Part shown: positions 35,832-44,964 of the stretch, piece by piece
Numbering within the stretch: the first letter of the stretch is position 1
Layout of the letters: each line of letters begins with the position of its first letter
The notes under the pieces: generated by a model
The model's input: only the letters and a program-made list of their open reading frames with translations
Told to the model about the DNA's origin: nothing
Database searches by the model: none
Program-made: the position numbers and the translations under genes
Source: Trichodesmium sp002260545
Lineage (GTDB): Bacteria > Cyanobacteriota > Cyanobacteriia > Cyanobacteriales > Microcoleaceae
NCBI RefSeq assembly: GCF_050016015.1
Contig: NZ_JBNHEQ010000167.1
Location: forward strand, 1-64,000
Reading direction: 5' to 3'
Length of the DNA: 64,000 bases

Positions 35832-35867
35832 AAATTCATACCTTAATGCTAGGAAGATGGATAATTA

Positions 35868-36046
35868 GGCTTTGCTGAAAAACTCTTTTTTAAGGAGTAG
35901 GGGAGCGGAGGAGTAGGGGAGTAGGGGAGCGGGGGAGTAGGGGAGCGGGGGAGTAGGGGAGTAATTTTTTTGCTCAACTATGTGCCCAAAATCCTAACTT
36001 TTTGAGTATAAAGCAGCTCAAAACTAGGTACTTTTTCCCGAACTAA
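35868..36046. repeat. Long dispersed repeat shared with 60755-60990
   Basis: GCTGAAAAACTCTTTTTTAA, then GAGTAGGGGAG tandem repeats, then GAGTAATTTTTTTGCTCAAC, GCCCAAAAT and GCAGCTCAAAACTAGGTACT occur in the same order near 60755-60990. It is non-coding and looks like a degenerate mobile element with a variable tandem-repeat core. It lies between gcvH and gcvP. The 630-bp gap 35832-36461 otherwise holds a hairpin and STRR heptamers. Confidence 0.75.
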
Positions 36047-36084
36047 AAATGCTAAAGCCTTGACAGATAAAGGCTTTAGCATTT
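36047..36084. terminator. Strong 15-bp hairpin between gcvH and gcvP
   Basis: AAATGCTAAAGCCTT (36047-36061) and AAGGCTTTAGCATTT (36070-36084) form a perfect 15-bp stem with an 8-nt loop. It could terminate gcvH transcription before gcvP (both minus strand) or be the end of the repeat element beside it. Confidence 0.65.
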
Positions 36085-36327
36085 AATCAGCAGAGCAATA
36101 ATTAATAATGAACTGGACAGTGCAAATTTCTACAAATAACTATTGCTAGCTAAGGCTTTCAGCTATCTAAAAGTTATAAACTTTCTATTCACAACTTTAG
36201 GTGCTGTAAACCTTTTCCAGCAATAATTTCAGCCTTAAAAGCAAATTATTTTTTAGGATAATTTTGTACTCTCCAGTAATAATGAAAACTATCTCTAATT
36301 ATGAATTATCCATTTGTAAACAGGGTT

Positions 36328-36460
36328 GAATAATTATCAATTATCCATTATCCATTATCAATTATCAATTATCAATTATCAATTATCCATTATCCATTAT
36401 CCATTATCAATTATCAATTATCCATTATCAATTATCCATTATCAATTATCCATTATCCAT
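36328..36460. repeat. Heptamer array ATTATCA/ATTATCC
   Basis: About 19 contiguous 7-bp units alternating ATTATCA and ATTATCC run up to the gcvH stop codon. This is the longest such STRR array in the window. Any reading frame through it is an artefact (repeating NYQLSI). Confidence 0.95.
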
Positions 36461-36461
36461 A

Positions 36462-36860
36462 CTATTCTCCCTCTACCATCTCACGATACTGGTCAGCAGA
36501 GTAAACATCATCTCCCTCTAATTCATCAGGGTCTTTAACACGCACCTTGAGGAGCCAACCCTCTATATATGGGTCTTCTTCTGATAACTTTTCTGGACTT
36601 TCTAATACTTCTTCATTACGCTCTACTACCGTACCAGTAATAGGAGCTTTCAGGTCTTCAACTGCCTTTACAGACTCAATGCTGCCACAAGACCCTTCTT
36701 TTTCTATTTGGTCTCCCTCCTCTGGAAGTTCCAGAAATACAATATCCCCCAATTGCTCAATAGCAAAAGCGCTAATACCAATAGTGGCAATTTCGCCATC
36801 CATTCTTACATACTCGTGGGTTTCAAGATACTTGAGGTCGTCTGGAAATTCTAGTGTCAT
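36462..36860 (-). CDS. gcvH: Glycine cleavage system H protein
   Basis: The lipoylated shuttle protein of the glycine cleavage system. The 132-aa product has the lipoyl-attachment segment SIESVKAVEDL with Lys65 as the modified residue, the N-terminal YLETHEYVRMDGEIATIGIS, and the C-terminal EGWLLKVRV. Length is normal. It lies upstream of gcvP on the same strand, separated by a repeat-filled 630-bp gap, so it may have its own terminator and gcvP its own promoter. Confidence 0.98.
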   Translation of the reverse strand: MTLEFPDDLKYLETHEYVRMDGEIATIGISAFAIEQLGDIVFLELPEEGDQIEKEGSCGSIESVKAVEDLKAPITGTVVERNEEVLESPEKLSEEDPYIEGWLLKVRVKDPDELEGDDVYSADQYREMVEGE

Positions 36861-36966
36861 TTAGTTCCTCACTAAAAATAGTACAAATTATGTCAGTTAA
36901 AGCAAGACTGGACTTGCATTAAAAATTATTCTGTAAAGAATAATATAAGGTAAAGAGCCAATTCTT

Positions 36967-37788
36967 ATGGACAAGAAAAATATTATAGGATTACTGGTAG
37001 GAAAATTTTCTATTCTTAGATTAATTCGCTCTACAGTAATTATTTATATCCTTATTGGTTTGTATGCTCTCTTTTTCTCAGATCGGTTAATTTTTTTACC
37101 TCGTCCATCTAGCTATCAGGAAAACCAGGATTTTGTCAAGCTTGAGTCTGGCGATGGAGTCCAAATTACAGGAATTTATTTACCATTACCCAAGGCAAAA
37201 TATACTATTCTCTACAGTCATGGTAATGCTGAAAACCTGGGGCGAATTTTACCCCGGTTACGAGATTTGCGAGATATTGGATTTAATATATTTTCCTATG
37301 ACTATCAGGGTTATGGTACAAGTCAAGGAAAACCTTCAGTTGAGGGCGCTTATGAAGATATTAATGCTGCTTATGAATATTTGACCCAAAAATTAGGGAT
37401 ACCTGCAAATCAAATTATTGTTTATGGACGTTCAGTCGGTGGGGGGCCTTCTGTAGATTTGGCATCCCGTAAACCTGTAGCTGGTTTGGTCATAGAAAGT
37501 TCATTTACAACTGCCTTTCGGGTAGTGACGCGTATCCCTATTTATCCCTTTGACAAATTTCCCAGTATTGACAAGATTAAAAATGTTAATTGTCTGGTGT
37601 TGGTAATGCACGGAAATGTTGACCGAGTAATTCCTTTTTCTCATGGGCAAAAACTTTTTGCTACAGCTAATCAACCTAAGCTTTCTTTATGGGTTAATGG
37701 TGCTGGTCATAATAATTTATTAGAAGTGGCGGGTGAGGAATATGTCAAGGTTATGGGTGAGTTTGTTAAGTTGATAGAACAAAACTAA
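36967..37788 (+). CDS. Membrane-anchored alpha/beta hydrolase
   Basis: A 273-aa serine hydrolase with one N-terminal membrane segment (residues about 20-37). It has the oxyanion-region SHGN at 84-87, the nucleophile elbow GRSVGG with Ser156, a catalytic Asp region MHGNVDRVIPF and the His in GAGHNN. The SHGNAEN/GRSVGGGPS pattern is that of the ABHD17/BEM46-type branch, whose bacterial substrates are mostly unknown. Divergent from gcvH. Confidence 0.88.
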   Translation: MDKKNIIGLLVGKFSILRLIRSTVIIYILIGLYALFFSDRLIFLPRPSSYQENQDFVKLESGDGVQITGIYLPLPKAKYTILYSHGNAENLGRILPRLRDLRDIGFNIFSYDYQGYGTSQGKPSVEGAYEDINAAYEYLTQKLGIPANQIIVYGRSVGGGPSVDLASRKPVAGLVIESSFTTAFRVVTRIPIYPFDKFPSIDKIKNVNCLVLVMHGNVDRVIPFSHGQKLFATANQPKLSLWVNGAGHNNLLEVAGEEYVKVMGEFVKLIEQN

Positions 37789-37793
37789 AGTGT

Positions 37794-37858
37794 AGAAACC
37801 GGGTTTGTATTTAGATACTTTACCATACTGAAATTTTTTTCTAACAAACCCGGTTTCT
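37794..37858. repeat. Paired AAACCGGGTTT inverted repeat after the hydrolase gene
   Basis: AGAAACCGGGTTTGT (37794-37808) and ACAAACCCGGTTTCT (37844-37858) are 15-bp perfect inverted copies starting six bases after the stop codon, with a T-run inside. It could work as a 3' hairpin. Confidence 0.85.
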
Positions 37859-37973
37859 GGCAGAAGTCAATTAGTCAAGAGAATCCAATATTTTTGGAAA
37901 AAGTCGAATTTAAGGTAATCTCTGTTCCCTACTTTTAGCCTGAAAACTTTCTCTAATTATCAATTATCCATTA

Positions 37974-38771
37974 TCAATTATCCATTGCTAATTCTGCTTT
38001 TGCCTTTTGCCACATTTGTTCAAACTCTGCCAAACTATATTCCGAAATAGGTCGCTCACACATTTCTTCTAGCAAAGCAAATCGTTTCAAAAACCGATGA
38101 TTTGTTCCTTGTAATGCTTGCTCTGGGTTTAAATTGTACCACCTTGCCAACTGCACCAAAACAAACAAAATATCTCCCATTTCTGCTTGTTGATGTTCCT
38201 TATCTTCTGACTTTAAAGCTTCTTCAAATTCTCCTACTTCTTCGTGAAACTTCTCCCAAACTCCATCAACATTTTCCCATTCAAAACCAACAGCAGCAGC
38301 TTTTTTAGAAATCTTCATTGCTGCCAAAAGTGGAGGTAACTGCCGAGCATATCTGCCTAATTTTTTACTAAGTAAATCATTAGTTTCCCCATTTTCTGCT
38401 GCCTTAATTTCTTCCCAATTTTGTTTAACTTCTTCAGTGCTATTTACTTTCACATCTCCAAATACATGGGGATGCCTTCTAATCATTTTTTTGCTAATAT
38501 TTTCAGCAACTTCAGCTAAAGTAAAATCATTGGTTTCACTAGCTATTTGTGCTTGCAAAACTACCTGTAATAATAAATCTCCTAACTCATCAACAATTGC
38601 TTCTTTATTCCCACCTTTTATGGCATCTACAACTTCATAAGCTTCTTCAACAATATAAGGAGTTAAAGTTTCTGGAGTTTGAGCTAAATCCCACGGACAT
38701 CCCCCCTCTGGAGAACGTAATTTAGCTACTATTTCTATTAGTTCTTGTAATGCAGATAATGTCGAATTCAT
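37974..38771 (-). CDS. mazG: Nucleoside triphosphate pyrophosphohydrolase MazG
   Basis: Hydrolyses (d)NTPs to NMP and pyrophosphate, a house-cleaning role. The 265-aa product has two MazG helical modules. The first has the metal-binding pattern EEAYEVVDAI...DELGDLLLQVVLQ (about 40-75) and LRSPEGGCPWDLAQT at 18-32. The second is around AAAVGFEWENVDGVW...EMGDILFVLVQLARW (about 155-215). Length is typical. STRR heptamers touch its 3' end. Confidence 0.95.
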   Translation of the reverse strand: MNSTLSALQELIEIVAKLRSPEGGCPWDLAQTPETLTPYIVEEAYEVVDAIKGGNKEAIVDELGDLLLQVVLQAQIASETNDFTLAEVAENISKKMIRRHPHVFGDVKVNSTEEVKQNWEEIKAAENGETNDLLSKKLGRYARQLPPLLAAMKISKKAAAVGFEWENVDGVWEKFHEEVGEFEEALKSEDKEHQQAEMGDILFVLVQLARWYNLNPEQALQGTNHRFLKRFALLEEMCERPISEYSLAEFEQMWQKAKAELAMDN

Positions 38772-39093
38772 GTTAAATAAATAAGTTTTTTAATATTGAT
38801 ATAGTATGATATTGAAATCAACTCTCTATTTTACATATTTCTGACTTCTGACTTATAAATTATGACTTATGACTTAGAGGACAGATGCTCAATCTGCTGT
38901 TTTCTTTGTATAAAATAAACAAATAAGCTTACAGATAAAATTAAGTAATTTTTATATTTTCTGATGCTCCTCTTGGGGTTATGCTAAAAAGGTGAAAGCT
39001 AATCATAATATATTCCTAGGATTAAGGCAAATTATCTGGAATATTTTTTAAATATGTATCTCTTGATACTAAAATACTAGGAACTTCCTTAAT
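38772..39093. other. Spacer between divergent mazG and histidine kinase
   Basis: No gene. It contains TTCTGACTTATGACTTATGACT-like repeats near 38840-38875 and the upstream regions of both flanking genes. Confidence 0.6.
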
Positions 39094-40428
39094 ATGTTTG
39101 CTTTGTATGAGTCAAATTCAGATTCATTTACAGTGCCTAATTTAGAGGTTAAAAGTCAAATTCTATCTTTAGAATCAACTATACAGGAATTACCACTGCA
39201 AGACTTTCTGATTGAATCTAGCTACTTTGGTAAAGATGTTGCACCTGTGTTTGAGGCGAATCCCTTACTATCAGGTGTAATTTTGCTCGATCAGCAAGGT
39301 AAGTTTGTCGGTATGATTTCCCGACGATTATTTTTTGAAAGAATGGGAAGTCGTTATGGTATGGAGATGTTTTATAAGCGACCTATAGAAGCTTTGTATC
39401 GCTTCTCTCAAATAGATATTTCTATTCTTCCTGGTAATACATTGATAGTAGAGGCGGCGCAAAAATCTTTACACAGACGGCCTGAATTACTTTACGATCC
39501 AATTGTTGTAGAAGTAGAAACTAATGTTTATAAACTTTTAGATGTACATCAATTATTAGTAGCTCAGTCAAAAATTCACGAACTTACAAGTAGTCTACTG
39601 CAAAAACAAACTCAGGCAAAAGCTATTCAAACAGAGAAAATGGCTAGCTTGGGCAGAATGGTGGCTGAGGTTGCCCATGAAATTAGAAATCCTGTTAACT
39701 GTATTTGGAACAATTTAATATTTCTCTGTTCTTATCTAGAAGAAATTAGTAAACTTTTATCTACTTATGACGAAATATCAGAGCCATCCCCAATTATAAG
39801 TCAAATTAAGGAACAAATAGAATATGATTCCTTACAAGAAGAATTAGCTGAGACAACTCAAGGTATTAGATTTGGCTCAGAACAATTACTGAAGATTGTA
39901 AATAGTCTTCGTAACTTTTCCCACATGGATGAATCTCAAAAGAAACCAGCAGATATTCATGAATGTATAGATAGTAGCTTACTAATTTTAAATAATCGTC
40001 TTAAATACGGTATTAAAGTTATTAAAAATTATTGTACTAACTTGCCATTGGTTAGTTGCTATTCTGGTCAACTTAGCCAGGTATTTATGAATTTAATTAG
40101 TAATAGCATTGATGCACTAAATGAAAAATCAGCAGAAATAGAGATTTCAAATTGGCAACCTGAAATTAAGATTACTACGGAAATTATAGTAGGTAAAGGG
40201 TATGATTGGGTGAGTATTAGGATGGCTGATAATGGTTTGGGTATCCCTTTAGAGATACAAGATAAAATTTTTGAGAACTTTTTTACAACTAAACCTGTGG
40301 GTAAAGGAACAGGTATGGGTTTGGCTATTAGTCACCAAATTATTAATGAAAAACATGGTGGAAAACTTCAACTAAAATCTTTACCAGGTAAGGGGACTGA
40401 ATTTGAAATTATTTTACCAATATTTTAA
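39094..40428 (+). CDS. Sensor histidine kinase, cytoplasmic, CBS-like sensor part
   Basis: A 444-aa kinase with no membrane segment. Residues about 20-155 resemble a CBS-like pair (VILLDQQGKFVGMISRRLFFERMG, VVEVETNVYKLLDVHQLL). The dimerisation/phosphoacceptor helix has MASLGRMVAEVAHEIRNPVN with His195. The ATPase domain has the N-box (VFMNLISNSIDAL), G1 (DNGLGIP) and G2 (GKGTGMGLAIS). A sizeable insert sits between H-box helix 1 and the rest (SYLEEISKLLSTYDEISEPS). No response regulator is adjacent, so its partner is elsewhere. The signal is unknown. Confidence 0.92.
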   Translation: MFALYESNSDSFTVPNLEVKSQILSLESTIQELPLQDFLIESSYFGKDVAPVFEANPLLSGVILLDQQGKFVGMISRRLFFERMGSRYGMEMFYKRPIEALYRFSQIDISILPGNTLIVEAAQKSLHRRPELLYDPIVVEVETNVYKLLDVHQLLVAQSKIHELTSSLLQKQTQAKAIQTEKMASLGRMVAEVAHEIRNPVNCIWNNLIFLCSYLEEISKLLSTYDEISEPSPIISQIKEQIEYDSLQEELAETTQGIRFGSEQLLKIVNSLRNFSHMDESQKKPADIHECIDSSLLILNNRLKYGIKVIKNYCTNLPLVSCYSGQLSQVFMNLISNSIDALNEKSAEIEISNWQPEIKITTEIIVGKGYDWVSIRMADNGLGIPLEIQDKIFENFFTTKPVGKGTGMGLAISHQIINEKHGGKLQLKSLPGKGTEFEIILPIF

Positions 40429-40821
40429 TTAATTGAATATACGATATTTATTCTAAGCTTAAAACTATAAAAAAATAATCTTAAGTAAAGTATACTACAA
40501 ATTATAAAATTTTTAGGCTAGTATATAGCAATCCTAAAAAGGTCGCGGGTAATCAAAAAGTAGATAAAAACCTTGAAACTCCAGCCTGTTCCCAGTTAAG
40601 TGTTCCCTGTTCCCTAAAAGCGGTAAGGTTTTTATACACATAGGACTTACGCACGCGAAACCCGGTTTCTAGGATAAATCGTTGTTTTGAGCAATAGAAG
40701 TCTAGGAGAAACCGGGTTTCTGGGTTCTCATGGCTTTAGTCCTGACACAAATCAAATAAGACTGCTATATAATACTAGATACTTTAAACTTAACTTCTTA
40801 ATCATAATATACTTTATTACT
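40429..40821. other. Spacer with paired AAACCGGGTTT repeat and heptamers
   Basis: No gene. GTTCCC-type tandem repeats lie near 40585-40615. The paired repeat (40667-40680 and 40707-40720) is annotated separately. A longer in-frame start of the TPR gene at 40687 would lie in this repeat and is not credible. Confidence 0.7.
40667..40720. repeat. Paired AAACCGGGTTT inverted repeat before the TPR gene
   Basis: GAAACCCGGTTTCT (40667-40680) and AGAAACCGGGTTTC (40707-40720) are 14-bp inverted copies in the opposite arm order to the pairs at 24844 and 37794. Confidence 0.85.
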
Positions 40822-41694
40822 GTGCAAAATCGAAATTTATTAGTTTGTTTATTAATTACCCTAGGTCTGTGGGGTAGTAATGTTAAACCTATACTAGGAC
40901 AGGCATTAGTTCCTCATATATTACAACTAGACTCAGCTCAACTAGAACAGACGGGTTTAAGTTTAGCTGAAGAAGCTTTACAATTAGCAAGATTTCAACA
41001 GTTTGATTTGGCTTTATCTAGAGCCGAACTGGCGACTGAATTAGCCCCAAATAATCAACGAACTTGGGCATTATTAGGCAGTCTTTACATTCAAGCTGAA
41101 GAATTAGAAGAAGGTATTGCTGCCTTGCAACAAGCTCAAGAACTAAACCCAAGAAATGCAGAAATTCGATTTGTTCTTGGTAGAGCTTATTTTCAAACAT
41201 CTGATTATAAAAATGCTATCGAACAATTAAGAAAAGGTTTGAAATTTAAACCTGAGAACCCCGGAGCTTTATTTGATTTGGGTAATGCTTATTACAAACA
41301 TGGTAAATTTAAAAGAGCGATCGCACAATATGAACAAGCTTATGACCTAGAAGAAAATTTATGGCCTGCAATTAATAACATTGGTTTAGTTCAATATGAG
41401 ATGGGAAAAGTAGATGATGCGATCGCACAATGGCGTGAAGCTGTCTCTATTGATAGTAAAGCAGCAGAACCACTTCTAGCGCTAGCAGTAGCTCTCTACA
41501 CTCAAGGTGATAAAGAACAAAGTCTAGCGATGGGAGAAGAAGCGCTACGATTAGATAGCAAATATGCAGACCTTGACTATCTCGAAAAACATCTGTGGGG
41601 AAAACGGCTAATTGAAGATGCGAAAAGATTTCTGGCAACTCCCCGTATTCAAGAAACTCTGGCTCAAATAGAAGATTTACCACAGTCTCCCTAG
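40822..41694 (+). CDS. Exported tetratricopeptide-repeat protein
   Basis: Starting at GTG 40822, the product is 290 aa with a signal peptide (QNRNLLVCLLITLGLWGSNVKPILGQA). It is followed by about five to six TPR units between residues 45 and 250, for example ALLGSLYIQAEELEEGIAALQQAQELNP and ALFDLGNAYYKHGKFKRAIAQYEQAYDL. TPR proteins scaffold protein-protein contacts; no enzymatic part is seen. Probably periplasmic or thylakoid-lumenal. The longer frame from 40687 would be made of dispersed repeat sequence, so I reject that start. Confidence 0.82.
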   Translation: MQNRNLLVCLLITLGLWGSNVKPILGQALVPHILQLDSAQLEQTGLSLAEEALQLARFQQFDLALSRAELATELAPNNQRTWALLGSLYIQAEELEEGIAALQQAQELNPRNAEIRFVLGRAYFQTSDYKNAIEQLRKGLKFKPENPGALFDLGNAYYKHGKFKRAIAQYEQAYDLEENLWPAINNIGLVQYEMGKVDDAIAQWREAVSIDSKAAEPLLALAVALYTQGDKEQSLAMGEEALRLDSKYADLDYLEKHLWGKRLIEDAKRFLATPRIQETLAQIEDLPQSP

Positions 41695-42020
41695 GTTTCT
41701 CCTTGATGTTAGGTAGTGAGTTAATCTTCTGACTCAAGTTTTCTGAACTTAAAATCTAGTTCAATAATTGATAATTGATAATGGATAATTGATAATTACC
41801 TCTCCCTAAAAGGAAGAGGATTGAATAAAAGGAAAATAAATTCATTGTTTCTCCTTGATCATGAGAGGCTTTAAACCTTAATTATTAGGTAAAAATTGAT
41901 TATATCTATTATTTTAGAGACTGATTTAATCTAAAGTTTTTTTTTAGCATTATTTTAGTAAAACCTCGTCTTTAAGGGCGGGGTTTTAAATAGAATCAAT
42001 TAGAGGAAATATAAGCGATT
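41695..42020. other. Spacer upstream of the nucleoside transporter gene
   Basis: No gene. STRR heptamers (ATTGATAATTGATAATGG) at 41765-41795 are followed by a segment similar to 16375-16465 (CTCCCTAAAA...GGATTGAATAAAAGGAAAAT, then ATTCATTGTTTCTC...GGCTTTAA). Near 41963-41985 ACCTCGTCTTTAAGGGCGGGGTT is a short inverted repeat. Confidence 0.65.
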
Positions 42021-43250
42021 GTGGAAAGATTAATATCAGCACTAGGATTAATAGTTTTTGTGGGTTTAGCGACTCTTTTATCTGCTAAAAGAGAGAAAAT
42101 TCAGTGGCAACCTGTTTTCTGGGGAATAGGTTTACAACTATTATTTGCACTGCTAATTTTAAAAACTAAAACAGGTTTAGTAGTGTTTAAATTTCTTGCA
42201 GATGTAGTTAGTCAGTTACTCAAATTTTCTGATGCAGGGGCAAAATTTGTCTTTGGAGAAAGCTATCTCGACCACTTTTTTGCTTTCCAGATACTCCCAA
42301 CAATTATCTTTTTCTCTTCATTAATTACTATCTTGTATCACTATGGAATTTTGCAACAAGTAGTCAAAGCATTTGCATGGATAATGCTGAAAACCATGAA
42401 AACTTCCGGCGCAGAATCTCTTTCTTGTTCCGCTAATATTTTTGTGGGTTCAACAGAAGCACCGTTGATGATTAAACCTTATGTGGAAACTATGACTAAT
42501 TCAGAATTACACGCGGTGATGACGGGTGGTTTTGCTACAGTTGCTGGAGGAGTATTAGCAGCTTATATTTCTTTTGGAGTACCCGCCGAACATTTGATTG
42601 CAGCATCGGTAATGTCAGCACCCGCAGCATTGGCAATATCAAAAATATTGTTGCCAGAAACAGAAGAGTCTCCAACTGCGGGAACGGTGAAGGTAGAGGT
42701 TAAGCAGACTTATGCTAATGTTATTGATGCAGCAGCAATAGGTGCTAAAGATGGAGTAAAATTAGCAGTCAATGTGGGAGCAATGTTGATTGCTTTTATC
42801 GGGTTGATAGCAATGGTAAATGCACTATTGGGATGGATAGGTGCTGGTGTGGGTTTGCCTCAGTTATCCTTGGAGTGGATTTTTTCGTTATTATTTGCTC
42901 CTGTTGCTTGGTTGATGGGAGTACCTTGGGCTGACTGTGCTGAAGTGGGGGTTTTGCTAGGAAAGAAAACAATTTTGAATGAATTTATTGCTTATTTAGA
43001 TTTAAAGACACTGATTGAAAATGCTCAAAAAGGTGAAACAGTAAATGTTATTTCCGAGCGATCACAAATTATTGCTACTTATGCTTTATGTGGATTTTCT
43101 AATATTGGTTCCATTGCTGTACAGATAGGTGGAATTAGTGCTATTGCACCATCACGACAGCACGATCTAGCAAAATTGGGAGTTAGGGCAATGATTGGTG
43201 GAGCTATTGCTTGTTTTATGACTGCTTGTATTGCGGGTATTTTGTTGTAG
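42021..43250 (+). CDS. Concentrative nucleoside transporter (CNT/NupC family)
   Basis: A 409-aa polytopic membrane protein that imports nucleosides with H+ or Na+. It starts at GTG 42021 after an AGAGGAAAT region. Family hallmarks are the GLQLLFALLILKTKTG segment, the central gate MKTSGAESLSCSANIFVGSTEAPLMIKPY, and the NEFIAYLDL...ICALCGFSNIGS-like C-terminal block (seen here as IIATYALCGFSNIGSIAVQIGG). Length and about 10 hydrophobic segments are typical. Monocistronic. Confidence 0.93.
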   Translation: MERLISALGLIVFVGLATLLSAKREKIQWQPVFWGIGLQLLFALLILKTKTGLVVFKFLADVVSQLLKFSDAGAKFVFGESYLDHFFAFQILPTIIFFSSLITILYHYGILQQVVKAFAWIMLKTMKTSGAESLSCSANIFVGSTEAPLMIKPYVETMTNSELHAVMTGGFATVAGGVLAAYISFGVPAEHLIAASVMSAPAALAISKILLPETEESPTAGTVKVEVKQTYANVIDAAAIGAKDGVKLAVNVGAMLIAFIGLIAMVNALLGWIGAGVGLPQLSLEWIFSLLFAPVAWLMGVPWADCAEVGVLLGKKTILNEFIAYLDLKTLIENAQKGETVNVISERSQIIATYALCGFSNIGSIAVQIGGISAIAPSRQHDLAKLGVRAMIGGAIACFMTACIAGILL

Positions 43251-43437
43251 TTGACTGTTGCAGCTAATTTAGTACGTTAGAATTGTCATTGCGTTAGCGA
43301 AGCTTTGCGATAGCAAACGATAGTGTTTGCGGAGCAGTCCGTCAGGATAGCAATCTTATGACAATTTTCTATCGCAACATTTGAGTTTAAACAGTCCAAA
43401 TTAGATCGCTAGTTGGTGTTAATTATTCTTATGTTTA

Positions 43438-44964
43438 CTACTCCCCTAATCCCTTAATATCTCGTGGATTGATTTTTGATTCTGAAATATCTATTTTTCT
43501 GTCAATTCTCTTGCTAATTTCTTGTGTTGTACTGATTTTTCTCCTAACCAATAAATAAGTTTTCATTTCCCCTTTACCTTTAACGGATATAACACCACGC
43601 TCCTGAAAAATATACTTATTCTGTAATAAATGATAAGTGCTAGTCGTAACTTGAATTGCACCAGGAATTCCATGAGATTCCATACGACTGGCAGTATTTA
43701 CTGCATCACCCCACAGATCGTAAATGAACTTTTTGGTGCCAATAACTCCAGCAATAACAGGTCCAGAATTAATGCCAATACGGATGCTTAGTTGACAATT
43801 ATGCTCTAGATTAAATTCAGCGATCGCTTGCTGCATATCAAGTGCCATTTCTGCTACTGCCTCAACATGATCTGTCCGTGGGATAGGTAAACCACTAGCA
43901 ACCATGTAAGCATCTCCAATAGTTTTAATTTTTTCTAGTCCGTGGCGATCGCTCAAGCGATCGAATTCTGAAAATATTTTATTGAGTAATATGACTAACT
44001 CTTCAGGGGGAATTTTTTCTGAAAGTAGAGTAAAACCGACAATATCAGCAAACAGAATTGTCACTTCTGCAAAGCCATCAGCAATTTGCTGATGTCCTTG
44101 CTTTAATCTTTCTGCTATTTGTTCTGGTAAAATATTCAGTAGTAGAGATTCTGACTTTTCCTTTTCCTCTGCTAGTTCAGCAGTTCGTTCAACTACACGT
44201 CGCTCTAATTCTGTTGAAGTCCGTCGGAGTTTAGAAATGACCAAAGTTAGTCCGGCAACTCCCAGAACAGATAATCCTGCTAAAGTAAAAAATGTATCTC
44301 GCAATCCAGCATTAGTCATCTTAATGGTACTATCTAGAGGTTGAGTAATTTCCAAAACACCCCGTACATCCCCAACTTTCCAATCCTTTTTTGGACTATC
44401 TGGGTGATTATTATGACAACTAACGCAACTGGGTTTCATAATGTCTGCTTGAGTGTATCGGAATGAAGGACGCCCCTGAAATTCAACAAACTTATAGAAT
44501 GGTAAGTCTGGGTTTTTTTCCAAATGGCGGATAGCTTTGAGTTCAAAATCGTCTCTAGGGCCACCTTCTGCTTGACGCCAAGGAAAAGGATAGTTACTGT
44601 AAAGACGGACTGACATTCCTGGATTTTTTAACTGGATACGCTCACCTAGTTCAATTAAAAATGTTGCTGGTAGGGGAATTGCTTCTTCTTTCGTTTTGTA
44701 GTCGTGAGTAATACTAAGACCTTCAATTGTCATAGCATGGGCGACTACTTCTGAACTGTATAGTGTACGAGCTTCTTTGATGGTCTCAGCGTAGTCAGTG
44801 ACATGTTGAATTGCCTGTGATTTAATCAGCTTAGATGAGAGATGATAAGTATTCGATAGGCTAACTATAATACCTATACAGAACATTAAGCTTAATACTA
44901 ATACTGTACGTTTGTAGAGTTGGTGGATGAATAAAGTTGTTACCCTATAAATGAGTTTATCCAT
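43438..44964 (-). CDS. Adenylate/guanylate cyclase with DUF3365 haem-c-like sensor domain
   Basis: A 508-aa membrane protein: TM1 at about 20-40, a periplasmic DUF3365 (Tll0287-like) domain about 45-215 with a CxxCH haem-attachment motif (C180-VS-C183-H184), TM2 about 222-244, a short coiled coil, then a class III cyclase catalytic domain about 290-470. Metal-binding Asp307 (FADIVGF) and Asp351 (TIGDAY) are present. Transition-state residues are in GDAVNTASRM. Lys347 (KTIG) and Asp416 (YDLWG) match the purine-selecting pair for ATP, so cAMP is the likely product. The haem motif suggests redox or gas sensing across the membrane. Confidence 0.93.
   Translation of the reverse strand: MDKLIYRVTTLFIHQLYKRTVLVLSLMFCIGIIVSLSNTYHLSSKLIKSQAIQHVTDYAETIKEARTLYSSEVVAHAMTIEGLSITHDYKTKEEAIPLPATFLIELGERIQLKNPGMSVRLYSNYPFPWRQAEGGPRDDFELKAIRHLEKNPDLPFYKFVEFQGRPSFRYTQADIMKPSCVSCHNNHPDSPKKDWKVGDVRGVLEITQPLDSTIKMTNAGLRDTFFTLAGLSVLGVAGLTLVISKLRRTSTELERRVVERTAELAEEKEKSESLLLNILPEQIAERLKQGHQQIADGFAEVTILFADIVGFTLLSEKIPPEELVILLNKIFSEFDRLSDRHGLEKIKTIGDAYMVASGLPIPRTDHVEAVAEMALDMQQAIAEFNLEHNCQLSIRIGINSGPVIAGVIGTKKFIYDLWGDAVNTASRMESHGIPGAIQVTTSTYHLLQNKYIFQERGVISVKGKGEMKTYLLVRRKISTTQEISKRIDRKIDISESKINPRDIKGLGE

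Noticed and set aside
36328..36460. CRISPR array
   Set aside because: Repeats are 7 bp, contiguous and without spacers; no cas genes are in the window.
35832..36461. Glycine riboswitch upstream of gcvP
   Set aside because: I looked for the tandem GGAGAG/CCGAAGG-type pattern and saw none; the spacer is repeat sequence plus a simple hairpin.
36326..36538. Small plus-strand protein NYQLSIIHYQLSI...
   Set aside because: It is translation of heptamer repeats followed by antisense gcvH.
40687..40821. N-terminal extension of the TPR protein
   Set aside because: The extra 45 codons are encoded by the AAACCGGGTTT repeat region and would hide the signal peptide that begins at GTG 40822.
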